NCBI GenBank assembly: GCA_937901185.1 | Contig: CALCHR010000220.1 | Location: 1-24,544, forward strand | DNA: 24,544 bases | Direction of reading: 5' to 3' | Source of the DNA: an uncultured Bacteroidales bacterium | GTDB lineage: Bacteria; Bacteroidota; Bacteroidia; Bacteroidales; Bacteroidaceae | Shown: positions 1-6,014 of the stretch, piece after piece | Position numbering within the stretch: position 1 is the stretch's first letter | Layout: every line of letters starts with the position of its first letter | Made by a program: the position numbers and the translations under genes | The notes under the pieces: model-generated | The model's input: only the letters and a program-made list of their open reading frames with translations | What the model was told of the DNA's origin: nothing | Database searches by the model: none

Positions 1-67
1 GCAACTCGCAAAGTTCCATTCGCTTTGTAAGTACATCCATAATTTTCTGAAATGTTGATAATTCCAT
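1..67 (-). CDS. Partial unknown protein, runs off the window edge
   Basis: An open frame begins at an ATG at 65-67 and stays open to position 1, reading MELSTFQKIMDVLTKRMEL and on. It starts 3 nt after the stop of the gene at 71-397, so it would be the next gene in the same transcript. No clear Shine-Dalgarno site lies in front of it, so it may depend on translational coupling. The 22 visible residues look helical and amphipathic. No function can be assigned. Confidence 0.5.
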   Translation of the reverse strand, partial: MELSTFQKIMDVLTKRMELCEL

Positions 68-70
68 AAC

Positions 71-397
71 TTAATCGCAGAAGCTGTAGCTTACCTTCTG
101 GGTAAACGCCTGTGATCTTTCAAGTTCTTTCTTCTGAGCAAAGTCCTCGACAGTATGTGTACCCTTACGAACTTTCTGAATCTGCCAATATCCAAGGCGA
201 ATCATTTTCATTGCTTTCTTGTCAGAAGTAAGTCGCTCAAAAATATAATAGTAGCTCTGGTGGCCTGCCGACTTATTTCGTACTCTCTTGCCACTCGCAT
301 CGCGATGCTGCTTATATGCCGGCTGTACTTTGTCTACTCCAACGTGTGTGCAGGTCCACTCACCATTCTTCATTCCAAGGTACTTAGATTTTTTCAT
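71..397 (-). CDS. Unknown basic protein, 108 aa
   Basis: A small protein rich in Lys, Arg, Tyr and Gln, with no motif I recognise. The basic, aromatic-rich composition (HQSYYYIFERL, GYWQIQKVRKG) would fit nucleic-acid binding, but this is only inference from composition. A GGAGG site lies about 11 nt before the ATG. It is the last complete gene at the left edge, 43 nt downstream of the gene at 441-677, and probably shares the transcript that starts at the promoter near 1276. Confidence 0.7.
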   Translation of the reverse strand: MKKSKYLGMKNGEWTCTHVGVDKVQPAYKQHRDASGKRVRNKSAGHQSYYYIFERLTSDKKAMKMIRLGYWQIQKVRKGTHTVEDFAQKKELERSQAFTQKVSYSFCD

Positions 398-440
398 TTG
401 TATTATGTCCTCCGTATAGCAAGTAAATTAATTGTATTTT

Positions 441-677
441 TTAGTTTTCTTCGATGGGCTCGCAGATTTCTGCGGGGTACGATTCAATGGGGTCGCCAAC
501 AAGATTGAAGGTGTAAAGATAAATATGGTCGCCGCCGTATTCCTTTTCAACATTCTGAAGAGGAATCATTCTGTAGAGCCAGTCTTTATCACAGATATAG
601 AAAGCTGGGTACAGAGTGTTTTTAGGAGTGATCTTCATATCACCGTGAAATGCTTTATAACCTTCAACTTTAATCAT
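441..677 (-). CDS. Unknown protein, 78 aa
   Basis: I chose the start at MIKVEGYKAF because AAGGAG lies 7 nt before this ATG. A longer frame to 710 would overlap the upstream gene and lacks a ribosome-binding site. The protein is acidic toward its C-terminus and rich in aromatic residues (DKDWLYRM, YGGDHIYLYTF). No family recognised. It follows the gene at 692-1006 with a 14-nt gap, consistent with an operon of small early phage genes. Confidence 0.7.
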   Translation of the reverse strand: MIKVEGYKAFHGDMKITPKNTLYPAFYICDKDWLYRMIPLQNVEKEYGGDHIYLYTFNLVGDPIESYPAEICEPIEEN

Positions 678-691
678 AGCCATTCTCCTTA

Positions 692-1006
692 TCAGCCGGC
701 TCCGACACAACAGTCGAGCTTTACTTTTGTTTTAAGTTCTTCGAAGCAAGTAATCTGACCAATGTCTCTGAGTCGCTCTCCATCAATAAAGAGTTCAAGT
801 TCTGTAAACTCCATCGGTGAAATGTACTCAGACTCCATACGCTTTTCTACTCGGTAGAGTTCAAACTTCTTAAACTCCGGATACTTAAAGACTTGACTTC
901 CTTCCCAAGGAATTGCTCTACCATGAGAATCCCAGTAAGCTTTCGTATCCACTCTTTTAGTATAACCTTCACGTATGCGCTCACGAGAAATTTCTACAAC
1001 TTTCAT
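692..1006 (-). CDS. Unknown protein, 104 aa
   Basis: Mixed-charge small protein (MKVVEISRERIREGYTKR...). It ends in a Cys-Cys pair (LDCCVGAG), which is unusual for a cytoplasmic protein and could be a metal or redox site, although no second pair is visible. Its ribosome-binding site (GGGGAGG) is formed by the last codons of the preceding gene, two bases away, so translation is probably coupled. No family recognised. Confidence 0.7.
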   Translation of the reverse strand: MKVVEISRERIREGYTKRVDTKAYWDSHGRAIPWEGSQVFKYPEFKKFELYRVEKRMESEYISPMEFTELELFIDGERLRDIGQITCFEELKTKVKLDCCVGAG

Positions 1007-1008
1007 GG

Positions 1009-1242
1009 TTAGTCCTCCCCGTAAGTTTCAATGAATGCTAAAACATCACCAAGCATCTTACGATACATTTCAGCGAGCTGAACATGAACTTCAGCATTTT
1101 CTTCGTGCATCTGAGCCTGCTCTTTATCACGAGCACCCTTAGCCCAAAGTCTTTCGTTGCTTGCCGCAACTTCATGTTCCTGAGCCAGAGCCCTAAAGTC
1201 CTGCTCCATCTGGGTCATCTTAATTTCATCGGTATCAAACAT
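1009..1242 (-). CDS. Small helical, coiled-coil-like protein, 77 aa
   Basis: Almost entirely Ala/Glu/Gln/Met-rich sequence with no prolines or long loops, predicted by eye to be one or two long amphipathic helices (RALAQEHEVAASNERLWAK, NAEVHVQLAEMYRKML). It is the first gene after the class I promoter at 1276-1304, with AGGAGG just before the ATG, so it is likely expressed early. Phages make many such small helical proteins, often to bind host enzymes, but nothing here identifies a target. Confidence 0.7.
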   Translation of the reverse strand: MFDTDEIKMTQMEQDFRALAQEHEVAASNERLWAKGARDKEQAQMHEENAEVHVQLAEMYRKMLGDVLAFIETYGED

Positions 1243-1275
1243 TTTCTTATCCTCCTGTGTTTTGCTTACGTATAT

Positions 1276-1304
1276 ATTATATCACATTTTGATTGATTTG
1301 TAAA
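1276..1304 (-). promoter_or_regulatory. Class I promoter (housekeeping-sigma type)
   Basis: On the minus strand, -35 TTTACA (1299-1304), a 17-bp spacer and -10 TATAAT (1276-1281) with a TG extension (TGATATAAT). The -35 lies in GTCAGTTTACAAATC, shared with the promoters at 4085 and 5679. The sequence after the -10, ATATACGTAAG, is also shared. It faces the operon 1242-1. Confidence 0.85.
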
Positions 1305-1335
1305 CTGACATAATAAACGAAATTTCGGAGATTAT

Positions 1336-1614
1336 TTAGTTATTATCTGTGCGCTTTACATAAAGGCGGTTAAGGTATGCCTGAACCCTGTCAACTTCTT
1401 CATTCCAGGTTTCTCTAGCACGATTCTGTGCCACAGGAGAGCACATGTAAATATCGTCAATGTCTTTACCCTTAACAAGTCCACAACACTCACACTTATA
1501 CTGATAAGAGTGGCAACCTGCGTATCCATGTCCGCCGGGTCTTTCAAGACTATAAGTAGTTTTCTCCGGGACTTCTCCGCAGATAGGGCAAAGCTTAAGT
1601 GAAATGTATTCCAT
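1336..1614 (-). CDS. Lar-like zinc-binding protein, 92 aa
   Basis: The protein begins with CPICG (about residue 9), has a central CECCG and ends its core with NRARETWNEEVDRV. This pattern of CPxCG, CxxCG, then Ala/Arg followed by Trp-Asn matches the small restriction-alleviation (Lar-like) zinc proteins common in phages and prophages. Named Lar proteins modulate type I restriction, but most family members are untested, so the role here is inferred from pattern only. AAGGAGGACATATT precedes the ATG, and the gene follows 1627-2331 by 12 nt in the same transcript. Confidence 0.65.
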   Translation of the reverse strand: MEYISLKLCPICGEVPEKTTYSLERPGGHGYAGCHSYQYKCECCGLVKGKDIDDIYMCSPVAQNRARETWNEEVDRVQAYLNRLYVKRTDNN

Positions 1615-1626
1615 AATATGTCCTCC

Positions 1627-2331
1627 TTAAAATACTTCTTCAGAAACGCCGGTGCAAATCTTCTGCTCAGGAAGCTTTATTGCTGCGTTATTGTACTGTA
1701 CCGGTCGAGTGCTAGAAAGTCGACTAATCGCCCAAGTAGCATCCTTGTAGCTATTAGCAGTAGCGATCTCAATAATCCTAAGTCGCTTCGCTTTATCGGG
1801 TGTATAGTTCGTCACGGTCTGTTCGAAGAGTTGGACTACTGCTTTAGTAAACTTGCAGTTCGCAGCATCTACCATACCGTCGATCCAACGCTCATAAGCA
1901 GCTCTGAGGTCGACGTCTGTTTCGAAGAGAGCTTTCTTCATAGTCGCTTTAATCCCGGCAACCTTCGCTGCCTTAGCATCAGCAGAAGTAGTGGACTTCT
2001 TCTTAAGCTTTGAAGTATCCTCATCAGTGATAACCTCAACCATGGTACTAACACTAATAGCAAGTCTGTTAGGGTCTTCCGGGTCTTTCATTACCACGCC
2101 CAGAGAGATAAGTTTCTCCTCGCACTTCAGCTGTTTAGTAATTGTTAAGGTAGTTTCTCTTTCGACGTACTCACGATCAAGGGTAAAGAAGCCTCTCTCA
2201 TCAGCAGTATGCTTCTTTACTACCTGCTTAAGGATACTCTGGAGCTCTGCCCAGTAAGCTGCGACCTCAAAGCCGGCAAGCTTAACGAGTCTTTTATTTA
2301 ATCTTAGTTCATCAAATAGGTCAAGGTACAA
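1627..2331 (-). CDS. Winged-helix, replication-initiation-like protein, 234 aa
   Basis: The first ~110 residues read like the winged-helix domain of phage or plasmid replication proteins: a helix with AAYWAELQSIL, then DERGFFTLDREYVERETTL, TITKQLKCEEKLISLGVV and a beta strand. A Lys/Ala/Ser linker (~130-150) leads to a helical C-terminal domain. The start is a TTG with AGGAGG 8 nt upstream; no ATG is available nearby. The initiation region is almost identical to that of the helicase gene at 12616-14340. It has its own class II promoter directly after a terminator. A DnaD-like or generic DNA-binding role is possible; the fold is moderately supported, the function is not. Confidence 0.6.
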   Translation of the reverse strand: MYLDLFDELRLNKRLVKLAGFEVAAYWAELQSILKQVVKKHTADERGFFTLDREYVERETTLTITKQLKCEEKLISLGVVMKDPEDPNRLAISVSTMVEVITDEDTSKLKKKSTTSADAKAAKVAGIKATMKKALFETDVDLRAAYERWIDGMVDAANCKFTKAVVQLFEQTVTNYTPDKAKRLRIIEIATANSYKDATWAISRLSSTRPVQYNNAAIKLPEQKICTGVSEEVF

Positions 2332-2354
2332 AACGAAATCCTCCTAATTTCCTT

Positions 2355-2371
2355 CATTATTATATAATACA
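2355..2371 (-). promoter_or_regulatory. Class II promoter-like element
   Basis: Minus strand TTGTATTATATAATAATG, containing TATAAT at 2359-2364. It matches the elements at 9535 and 22804 almost base for base. No -35 is visible because the upstream bases are the T-tract of the preceding terminator. It faces the TTG-start gene at 1627-2331. Confidence 0.6.
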
Positions 2372-2374
2372 ATG

Positions 2375-2401
2375 AAAAAGGCCGGGGTTTTAATCCGGCC
2401 T
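2375..2401 (-). terminator. Intrinsic terminator of the sigma-like gene
   Basis: On the minus strand a 7-bp GC-rich stem (AGGCCGG / CCGGCCT) with an 8-nt loop is followed directly by TTTTT. It starts 7 nt after the stop codon at 2408. Confidence 0.9.
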
Positions 2402-2407
2402 AACTAA

Positions 2408-3271
2408 TTATACTGCGTAGGATACTCTAAGCTCATCAAGAGTGGCTTTCAAGTACTTATAAAGCTTCTGATTAGTAGTCTTATCGATAACATCAAGTAC
2501 TATTGTAAGCTTTTCCTCAGAAATGCTATACTTCTCCATAAAGTCTCTCTTATAAGTACCAGGAAGCTTACTTACAATCTGAATCAGTCTGTAGGGCCAG
2601 AATTCAGAGCTGTGCTCAGTGTATTTGTAAGTTTCACCTTCTGTGTTAGTTGCTTTAATTACTTTCTTAGAATGTCTCTGCACATCATTGAAAGCTATGT
2701 TGTCTATCAAGATTGCCTCGATAATTTTATTTCTATTTATGTAGCTCTGCACGAGAGAAATAACTGCGCCGGTGCTTACGTCAATCGCACTATCTTCATC
2801 TTCAAGGGTATCAGCGAGAGTCATCTCAGCATCATCACCCTCTCCGCCACCAATAGGTGCATCCATGCTAGTACAGTAGTTAACCGTCTTCTTCTTATCA
2901 AGTCTGAGGTCGTAGTACTTCTGAAGCTGAATCGTGTTAATACACTTGTTAATACACTGCTGGGCGTTCAGATTCTTTGCAGGGTCCTTCCAACCTCTGT
3001 ACTTACATGCATACTCGATTGCTTCATAAAGCCACCAGAAGAAATCCTCGTACTCCAGACAGGGTGCTACGGTATTAGCTTTATACATCTTATCAATCTT
3101 AGACCAGAATCTAAGAATGAGCGCAGAAATATAAACATTCTTAAGAGTTTCGTTATTAGTATCGTATGCGGCGCAGTAAGCATCTGCGAGCTCATCGATA
3201 GTGTAGGTCTCATAGGGCTGGCTAAGCTTCTTAGCACAAATCATCAAGTCTCTTTTAGTTTCCTGTAACAT
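2408..3271 (-). CDS. Sigma-70-family-like transcription factor, 287 aa
   Basis: Residues ~45-125 resemble sigma region 2: a helical segment followed by CLEYEDFFWWLYEAIEYACK (like the E-DL-Q-G-GL core element) and KYRGWKD. Residues 135-158 contain SMDAPIGGGEGDDAEMTLAD then TLEDED, which closely follows the region 3 hallmark of sigma factors (SLD-P-G...L-D-ED). Residues ~170-280 are helical and could hold a divergent region 4. Phage sigma factors redirect host RNA polymerase to middle or late promoters, and this window has two promoter motif classes unlike the housekeeping one. AGGAGA precedes the ATG and a strong terminator follows, so it is largely monocistronic. The assignment rests on motif similarity by eye. 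Confidence 0.6.
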   Translation of the reverse strand: MLQETKRDLMICAKKLSQPYETYTIDELADAYCAAYDTNNETLKNVYISALILRFWSKIDKMYKANTVAPCLEYEDFFWWLYEAIEYACKYRGWKDPAKNLNAQQCINKCINTIQLQKYYDLRLDKKKTVNYCTSMDAPIGGGEGDDAEMTLADTLEDEDSAIDVSTGAVISLVQSYINRNKIIEAILIDNIAFNDVQRHSKKVIKATNTEGETYKYTEHSSEFWPYRLIQIVSKLPGTYKRDFMEKYSISEEKLTIVLDVIDKTTNQKLYKYLKATLDELRVSYAV

Positions 3272-3324
3272 AGCAAGTATCTCCTGTCAAATTTATCTAG
3301 TCGTAGTTTAAGTCAATATGTAAG

Positions 3325-4047
3325 TTAAATGCGTTCGAGCTTTACTTTCGCTCCGTTCAGTGCCAAACGATAACCGATGTCTTTTCTGTTGGCAATCTTC
3401 TGAAATGCTTCAGCAAGGCACTGTAGGGTATAGATCTCAGAAATGTCTACTTCGCCAGCTTCGTCTACTCTGAGATATTCAAAACCGAGAAGCTCAAGGT
3501 CATTAGAATAATCATCATTGAATTCGTCCACAATTTTATACATCTCTTCTTTCTCGTAAGAAAGCTTAGAAAGATCGTTAACGAATTCTCTGATCTCATC
3601 ACAAAGCTTATCAAAGTCCTGAACAAGTCTGACAAACTCTACAAGCTCATCACGATTTGCTTTTACTGAGCCATAATAGTCTCTCATGTCAGCTTTATAG
3701 TCTTCGTAGGTTTCGTAGTCAAGGTTCTCAGGAATAGCGGTACAACTATTGTTTGCACAACCGAGCACAAGATAACCGTTGCTTCTTCCGTTAAAGCCTA
3801 CACGATAACCAGGATGTCTGCGCTCCCAATCATCAATCATATAGCTGATAGTATCGTATTCTCCAGACTCAAGATGAGCAAGCGCTACGGTCCAATCGCC
3901 GGCAAGACCAAGTTTATAAAGTTTTACGTTATGTGCAATGGAACGAGTGCGGTTCCAAGAGTTCATAGTGTAATATGTAGGATGCTCAGCAATGAAATTG
4001 AACATGCTCTTATCTTTGGTGATGTCGACGTAAGGTTTGTAAAACAT
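3325..4047 (-). CDS. Unknown conserved-looking phage protein, 240 aa
   Basis: The start is MFYKPYVDIT at 4047, with GGAGG 7 nt upstream and downstream of the class I promoter; a longer frame to 4125 would run through the promoter. The N-terminal part is Trp/Tyr-rich (TYYTMNSWNRTRSIAHN, LGLAGDWTVALAHLE) followed by PGYRVGFNGRSNGYLVLG. The C-terminal half (~130-215) is acidic and helical, probably a coiled coil. The pattern reminds me of unnamed gut-phage proteins but carries no catalytic signature I recognise. It is a single-gene unit with a strong promoter, so probably expressed early and well. Confidence 0.8.
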   Translation of the reverse strand: MFYKPYVDITKDKSMFNFIAEHPTYYTMNSWNRTRSIAHNVKLYKLGLAGDWTVALAHLESGEYDTISYMIDDWERRHPGYRVGFNGRSNGYLVLGCANNSCTAIPENLDYETYEDYKADMRDYYGSVKANRDELVEFVRLVQDFDKLCDEIREFVNDLSKLSYEKEEMYKIVDEFNDDYSNDLELLGFEYLRVDEAGEVDISEIYTLQCLAEAFQKIANRKDIGYRLALNGAKVKLERI

Positions 4048-4084
4048 AATAAATCCTCCAAAATACGTGTTTCTTACGTATATT

Positions 4085-4113
4085 ATTATATCACAAAAAG
4101 GCCGATTTGTAAA
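4085..4113 (-). promoter_or_regulatory. Class I promoter (housekeeping-sigma type)
   Basis: Minus strand -35 TTTACA (4108-4113), 17-bp spacer, -10 TATAAT (4085-4090) with TG extension. The upstream stretch AAAAAATTTTTAAAACT, then GTTTTGTCAG, closely matches that of the promoter at 5679 and may be an UP element. It drives 3325-4047. Confidence 0.88.
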
Positions 4114-4164
4114 CTGACAAAACAACCAGAGTTTTAAAAATTTTTTAATTTATTTTATGTACTT

Positions 4165-4247
4165 TACACAGAAGGAAGCTTTTAGAGCTACTTAAGGGGA
4201 CAAGAAGTTTAGTTTGCGTAGGATTTGTCGTGTCTTCCTTCTGTGTA
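4165..4247 (-). ncRNA. Candidate structured small RNA
   Basis: The 287-nt gap between the gene starting at 4047 and the gene ending at 4335 holds a perfect 14-bp inverted repeat (4165-4178 and 4234-4247; arms TACACAGAAGGAAG / CTTCCTTCTGTGTA) enclosing 55 nt. Inner pairings such as GACAA/TTGTC are possible. On the minus strand a class II promoter-like element at 4276-4281 lies about 30 nt upstream, and a short hairpin (GTGTT-CCA-AACAC) lies between. No T-tract follows the right-hand stem, so it is not a simple terminator, and no ORF fits. It does not fold as a tRNA. The strand is inferred from the promoter-like element. Confidence 0.45.
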
Positions 4248-4269
4248 CTGTTGGGCGTGTTTGGAACAC

Positions 4270-4286
4270 TCTCTTATTATATAATG
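4270..4286 (-). promoter_or_regulatory. Class II promoter-like element before the candidate RNA
   Basis: Minus strand TTCATTATATAATAAGAGAG, with TATAAT at 4276-4281. It resembles the elements at 2355 and 22804 but lacks the ATCG/TTG 5' part. It lies in non-coding DNA with no ORF directly downstream, only the inverted repeat at 4165-4247. Confidence 0.45.
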
Positions 4287-4334
4287 AAGAGATTTATTCG
4301 TCAACCCTTAACTCATCAATTTGCGACGGTAATA

Positions 4335-4697
4335 TTAGCCGTCAATCTTAAGGTCTCTGGAGTAAACAGTTCCGATGTTCATCGTGCCGCCGTCTTCATC
4401 GTCAGGGTCTGCAATGACTGTTTCAACTTCGATAGAGAAATAAGCAGTATTAGGGTCAGGGGCTCCGAAGCCAAACTCCTTAATAGTCTCAAGATTTACT
4501 TTTGCTGCGTATGCACAAGCTTCGTCAGGGTCAGTGAATTCTCCTACAAGGACTTCGTCGTCGGTGGGTCCATGATTCTCATCATGGCCAAGTGCCCAAA
4601 CGGCATAAAAGACTTCAGTATCTTCAGGAAGTTCCTCAATATCTTCCACAATGCTCTTCAGGAGCTCTTCATTCTCAAACAGATTCTTAATAGTCAT
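4335..4697 (-). CDS. Unknown acidic protein, 120 aa
   Basis: Very acidic throughout (EDIEELPEDTEVFYAVWALG, ADPDDEDGGT). The middle (GEFTDPDEACAYAAKVNLET) looks like one alpha/beta unit with paired strands around it. An acidic small phage protein could be a DNA mimic, but the large number of hydrophobic core positions suggests an ordinary folded domain. CGGAGG precedes the ATG by about 8 nt. It follows 4728-5021 in the same transcript. No family recognised. Confidence 0.75.
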   Translation of the reverse strand: MTIKNLFENEELLKSIVEDIEELPEDTEVFYAVWALGHDENHGPTDDEVLVGEFTDPDEACAYAAKVNLETIKEFGFGAPDPNTAYFSIEVETVIADPDDEDGGTMNIGTVYSRDLKIDG

Positions 4698-4727
4698 TTT
4701 TCATTCCTCCGAACTTATTTATACTTC

Positions 4728-5021
4728 TTATATAACTGCCATGCCGATGCCTGCGAGACGGGAATTGTATGCGAAGCACAGAACATTCTCGCCGACCTTT
4801 GCGGATACTTTAGATTTGCCCTGAAGCATTCTAATAATGTCAGACTGAAGCTTCTTAGAACCCTTAGTAAACAGGTTGTTCTTTTTCATTTCAGCTTCTA
4901 CAATATCCATGATCATAAGTCCGTCGCCTGAAAGACAAGCATTGGTGAATTTAGGGTTGTTGGTGATGTGAGTAGCAAGCAACTGGTTTTCGATCTTCGG
5001 GCTGAGTTCTTTAGTGTACAT
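4728..5021 (-). CDS. Unknown basic protein, 97 aa
   Basis: Small Lys-rich protein with an N-terminal helical part (ENQLLATHITNNPKFTNAC), a basic centre (EAEMKKNNLFTKGSKKLQSD) and a hydrophobic C-terminus (NSRLAGIGMAVI). No known motif. AGGAGA lies 8 nt before the ATG. It is the first gene after the promoter at 5080-5085 and is followed 30 nt later by the acidic protein at 4335-4697; an oppositely charged pair from one transcript could interact, but that is speculation. Confidence 0.72.
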   Translation of the reverse strand: MYTKELSPKIENQLLATHITNNPKFTNACLSGDGLMIMDIVEAEMKKNNLFTKGSKKLQSDIIRMLQGKSKVSAKVGENVLCFAYNSRLAGIGMAVI

Positions 5022-5079
5022 GGTTAAGTCTCCTGATGTTTATCTTTAGTATTTTGTATGCTCTTTAGTTTACGTATAT

Positions 5080-5122
5080 ATTATAACATGTAATTTTTAA
5101 CTGGTCATTATCTTATTGTAAA
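5080..5122 (-). promoter_or_regulatory. Class I promoter variant with displaced -35
   Basis: Minus strand extended -10 TGTTATAAT (hexamer 5080-5085) followed by the shared ATATACGTAA. A TTTACA hexamer exists at 5117-5122 but is 31 bp from the -10 instead of 17; the sequence at the correct distance (5103-5108) is a poor -35. It may work through the extended -10 alone. It faces 4728-5021. Confidence 0.6.
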
Positions 5123-5138
5123 CTAATTGCGAACAATG

Positions 5139-5462
5139 TTATTTAATTCGCATATCATATTTGTTGAGCTTCGTAAAGCCACAGACATTACAATAATAGA
5201 AGGAAGAGCTTCCGTGACGATTGATTTCGATAATATCGCTTACGGAGAGGGAATGACCCGTGAAGTCGTCAGGTGTACGCATATTAAATATATAGAAGAC
5301 AGTTTCACAAATCTCATCATTTGTTTTTTCATCGAAGCTCTGAAATTCCATTTCGTATTTCTCTTCGTAATCACCGAAGTTAAACTTGGTGGGATTGAAG
5401 CTTCTAAAAGCATAATCCGTATTTTCAATATCTTTGATCTGATGAATCTTAAAAGTAATCAT
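5139..5462 (-). CDS. YodL-domain protein, 107 aa
   Basis: The C-terminal half carries the typical YodL pattern: an acidic helix ending in FYIFNMRTPDDFTGHSLSVS, then DIIEI and a final FYYCNVCGFTKL. In the family the core is P-D-F-x-GHSLSVSD followed by a strand and G-F. The N-terminal MITFKIHQIKDIENTDYAFR matches the usual first strand. YodL domains occur in Firmicutes mobile elements and phages, and their role is not established. GGAGGATTAAGTT precedes the ATG and uses the last codons of 5466-5648, 3 nt away, so translation is likely coupled. Confidence 0.8.
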   Translation of the reverse strand: MITFKIHQIKDIENTDYAFRSFNPTKFNFGDYEEKYEMEFQSFDEKTNDEICETVFYIFNMRTPDDFTGHSLSVSDIIEINRHGSSSFYYCNVCGFTKLNKYDMRIK

Positions 5463-5465
5463 AAC

Positions 5466-5648
5466 TTAATCCTCCATGTAATTAGGTTTGTACTTAGGCT
5501 TTCTTTTGCGACGGTCATCAAAAACCTTCGACTTATTATTAAGTGCTCCGTACTTATGTACAGGACTCGGGATGTGAGCAAGGTCAACACTGACCATAAC
5601 TACACGATCATCCTTTTTAATATGTGGTGTATAATATTTCTGTTTCAT
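5466..5648 (-). CDS. Unknown small basic protein, 60 aa
   Basis: I place the start at MKQKYYTPHI (5648), 8 nt after GGAGG and downstream of the class I promoter; the longer frame would start inside the promoter. The C-terminal half is strongly basic (DDRRKRKPKYKPNYMED), suggesting nucleic-acid or ribosome binding. No family recognised. It is the leader gene of the transcript that continues into the YodL-domain gene. Confidence 0.7.
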   Translation of the reverse strand: MKQKYYTPHIKKDDRVVMVSVDLAHIPSPVHKYGALNNKSKVFDDRRKRKPKYKPNYMED

Positions 5649-5678
5649 ACTAGTAGCCTCCGTGTTTCTTACATATAT

Positions 5679-5707
5679 ATTATAACATATTTTCATCAAT
5701 TTGTAAA
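5679..5707 (-). promoter_or_regulatory. Class I promoter (housekeeping-sigma type)
   Basis: Minus strand -35 TTTACA (5702-5707), 17-bp spacer, -10 TATAAT (5679-5684) with TG extension. Upstream AAAAAACTTTTTAAACTTTG then GTTTTGTCAG resembles the region before the promoter at 4085. Downstream it shares GTAAGAAACACG with that promoter. It drives 5648-5139. Confidence 0.88.
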
Positions 5708-5762
5708 CTGACAAAACTAACAAAGTTTAAAAAGTTTTTTGTGCAGTTTTATATAAAATAAA

Positions 5763-5821
5763 AATAACGTTTATAATTATAAACGAAACTCATCGGTTTG
5801 TCCGTAATTATAAACGTTATT
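5763..5821 (-). terminator. Long-stem terminator at the end of the RNR operon
   Basis: A perfect 17-bp inverted repeat (5763-5779 and 5805-5821; AATAACGTTTATAATTA and its complement) encloses 25 nt and is followed on the minus strand by TTTATTTTATAT. It begins 5 nt after the stop codon at 5826. The left arm overlaps an 18-bp palindrome (CGTTTATAATTATAAACG). The stem is AT-rich, so termination may be weaker than at the GC-rich stems elsewhere. Confidence 0.7.
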
Positions 5822-5825
5822 ACTT

Positions 5826-6014
5826 TTATTCTTCTACTTTAATATATAATCCGCAATGACATTCTCCGAGAGTAGTCTGCTCAAGGAATGCTTTGCAGAT
5901 ACACTTAGTATCAGGGTTTCTAGCAACTCGACAAGGACAGTATCCACCGGTTCGCTTAAGTCCCTCTCGAATCTCTTTAACTACTTCTTTATCTGGGTTA
6001 ACAATGATCTTCAT
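5826..6014 (-). CDS. Ferredoxin:thioredoxin reductase-like catalytic protein, 62 aa
   Basis: Contains six cysteines as three pairs: CPC (residues 26-28), CIC (38-40) and CHC (52-54) followed by GLY. This CPC, CxC, CHCG order is the signature of the catalytic (beta) chain of ferredoxin:thioredoxin reductase, where four cysteines hold a 4Fe-4S cluster and two form the redox-active disulfide. The protein is shorter than plant FTR (spacing x9 and x11), like minimal forms from anaerobes. It is the last gene of the operon with NrdD, NrdG and a thioredoxin-like protein; its ATG overlaps the NrdG stop (TAATG) and has AAAGGA upstream. It plausibly passes electrons from ferredoxin to the thiol system used by the reductase, by inference from context. 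Confidence 0.8.
   Translation of the reverse strand: MKIIVNPDKEVVKEIREGLKRTGGYCPCRVARNPDTKCICKAFLEQTTLGECHCGLYIKVEE

Noticed and set aside
2612..3268. Plus-strand open frame of 218 codons opposite the sigma-like gene
   Set aside because: Antisense shadow with Cys/Ile/Ser-rich, non-protein-like composition and no initiation site.
4048..4125. N-terminal extension of the 3325-4047 protein
   Set aside because: It would be translated from the promoter -10 and -35 region; the ATG at 4047 has GGAGG at the right distance.
4165..4247. tRNA gene in the inverted-repeat gap
   Set aside because: The 14-bp stem is too long for an acceptor, and no anticodon or T-arm with TTC consensus can be drawn.
4230..4931. 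Plus-strand open frame of 233 codons
   Set aside because: It crosses the candidate RNA and two minus-strand genes, and has no ribosome-binding site; composition is not protein-like.
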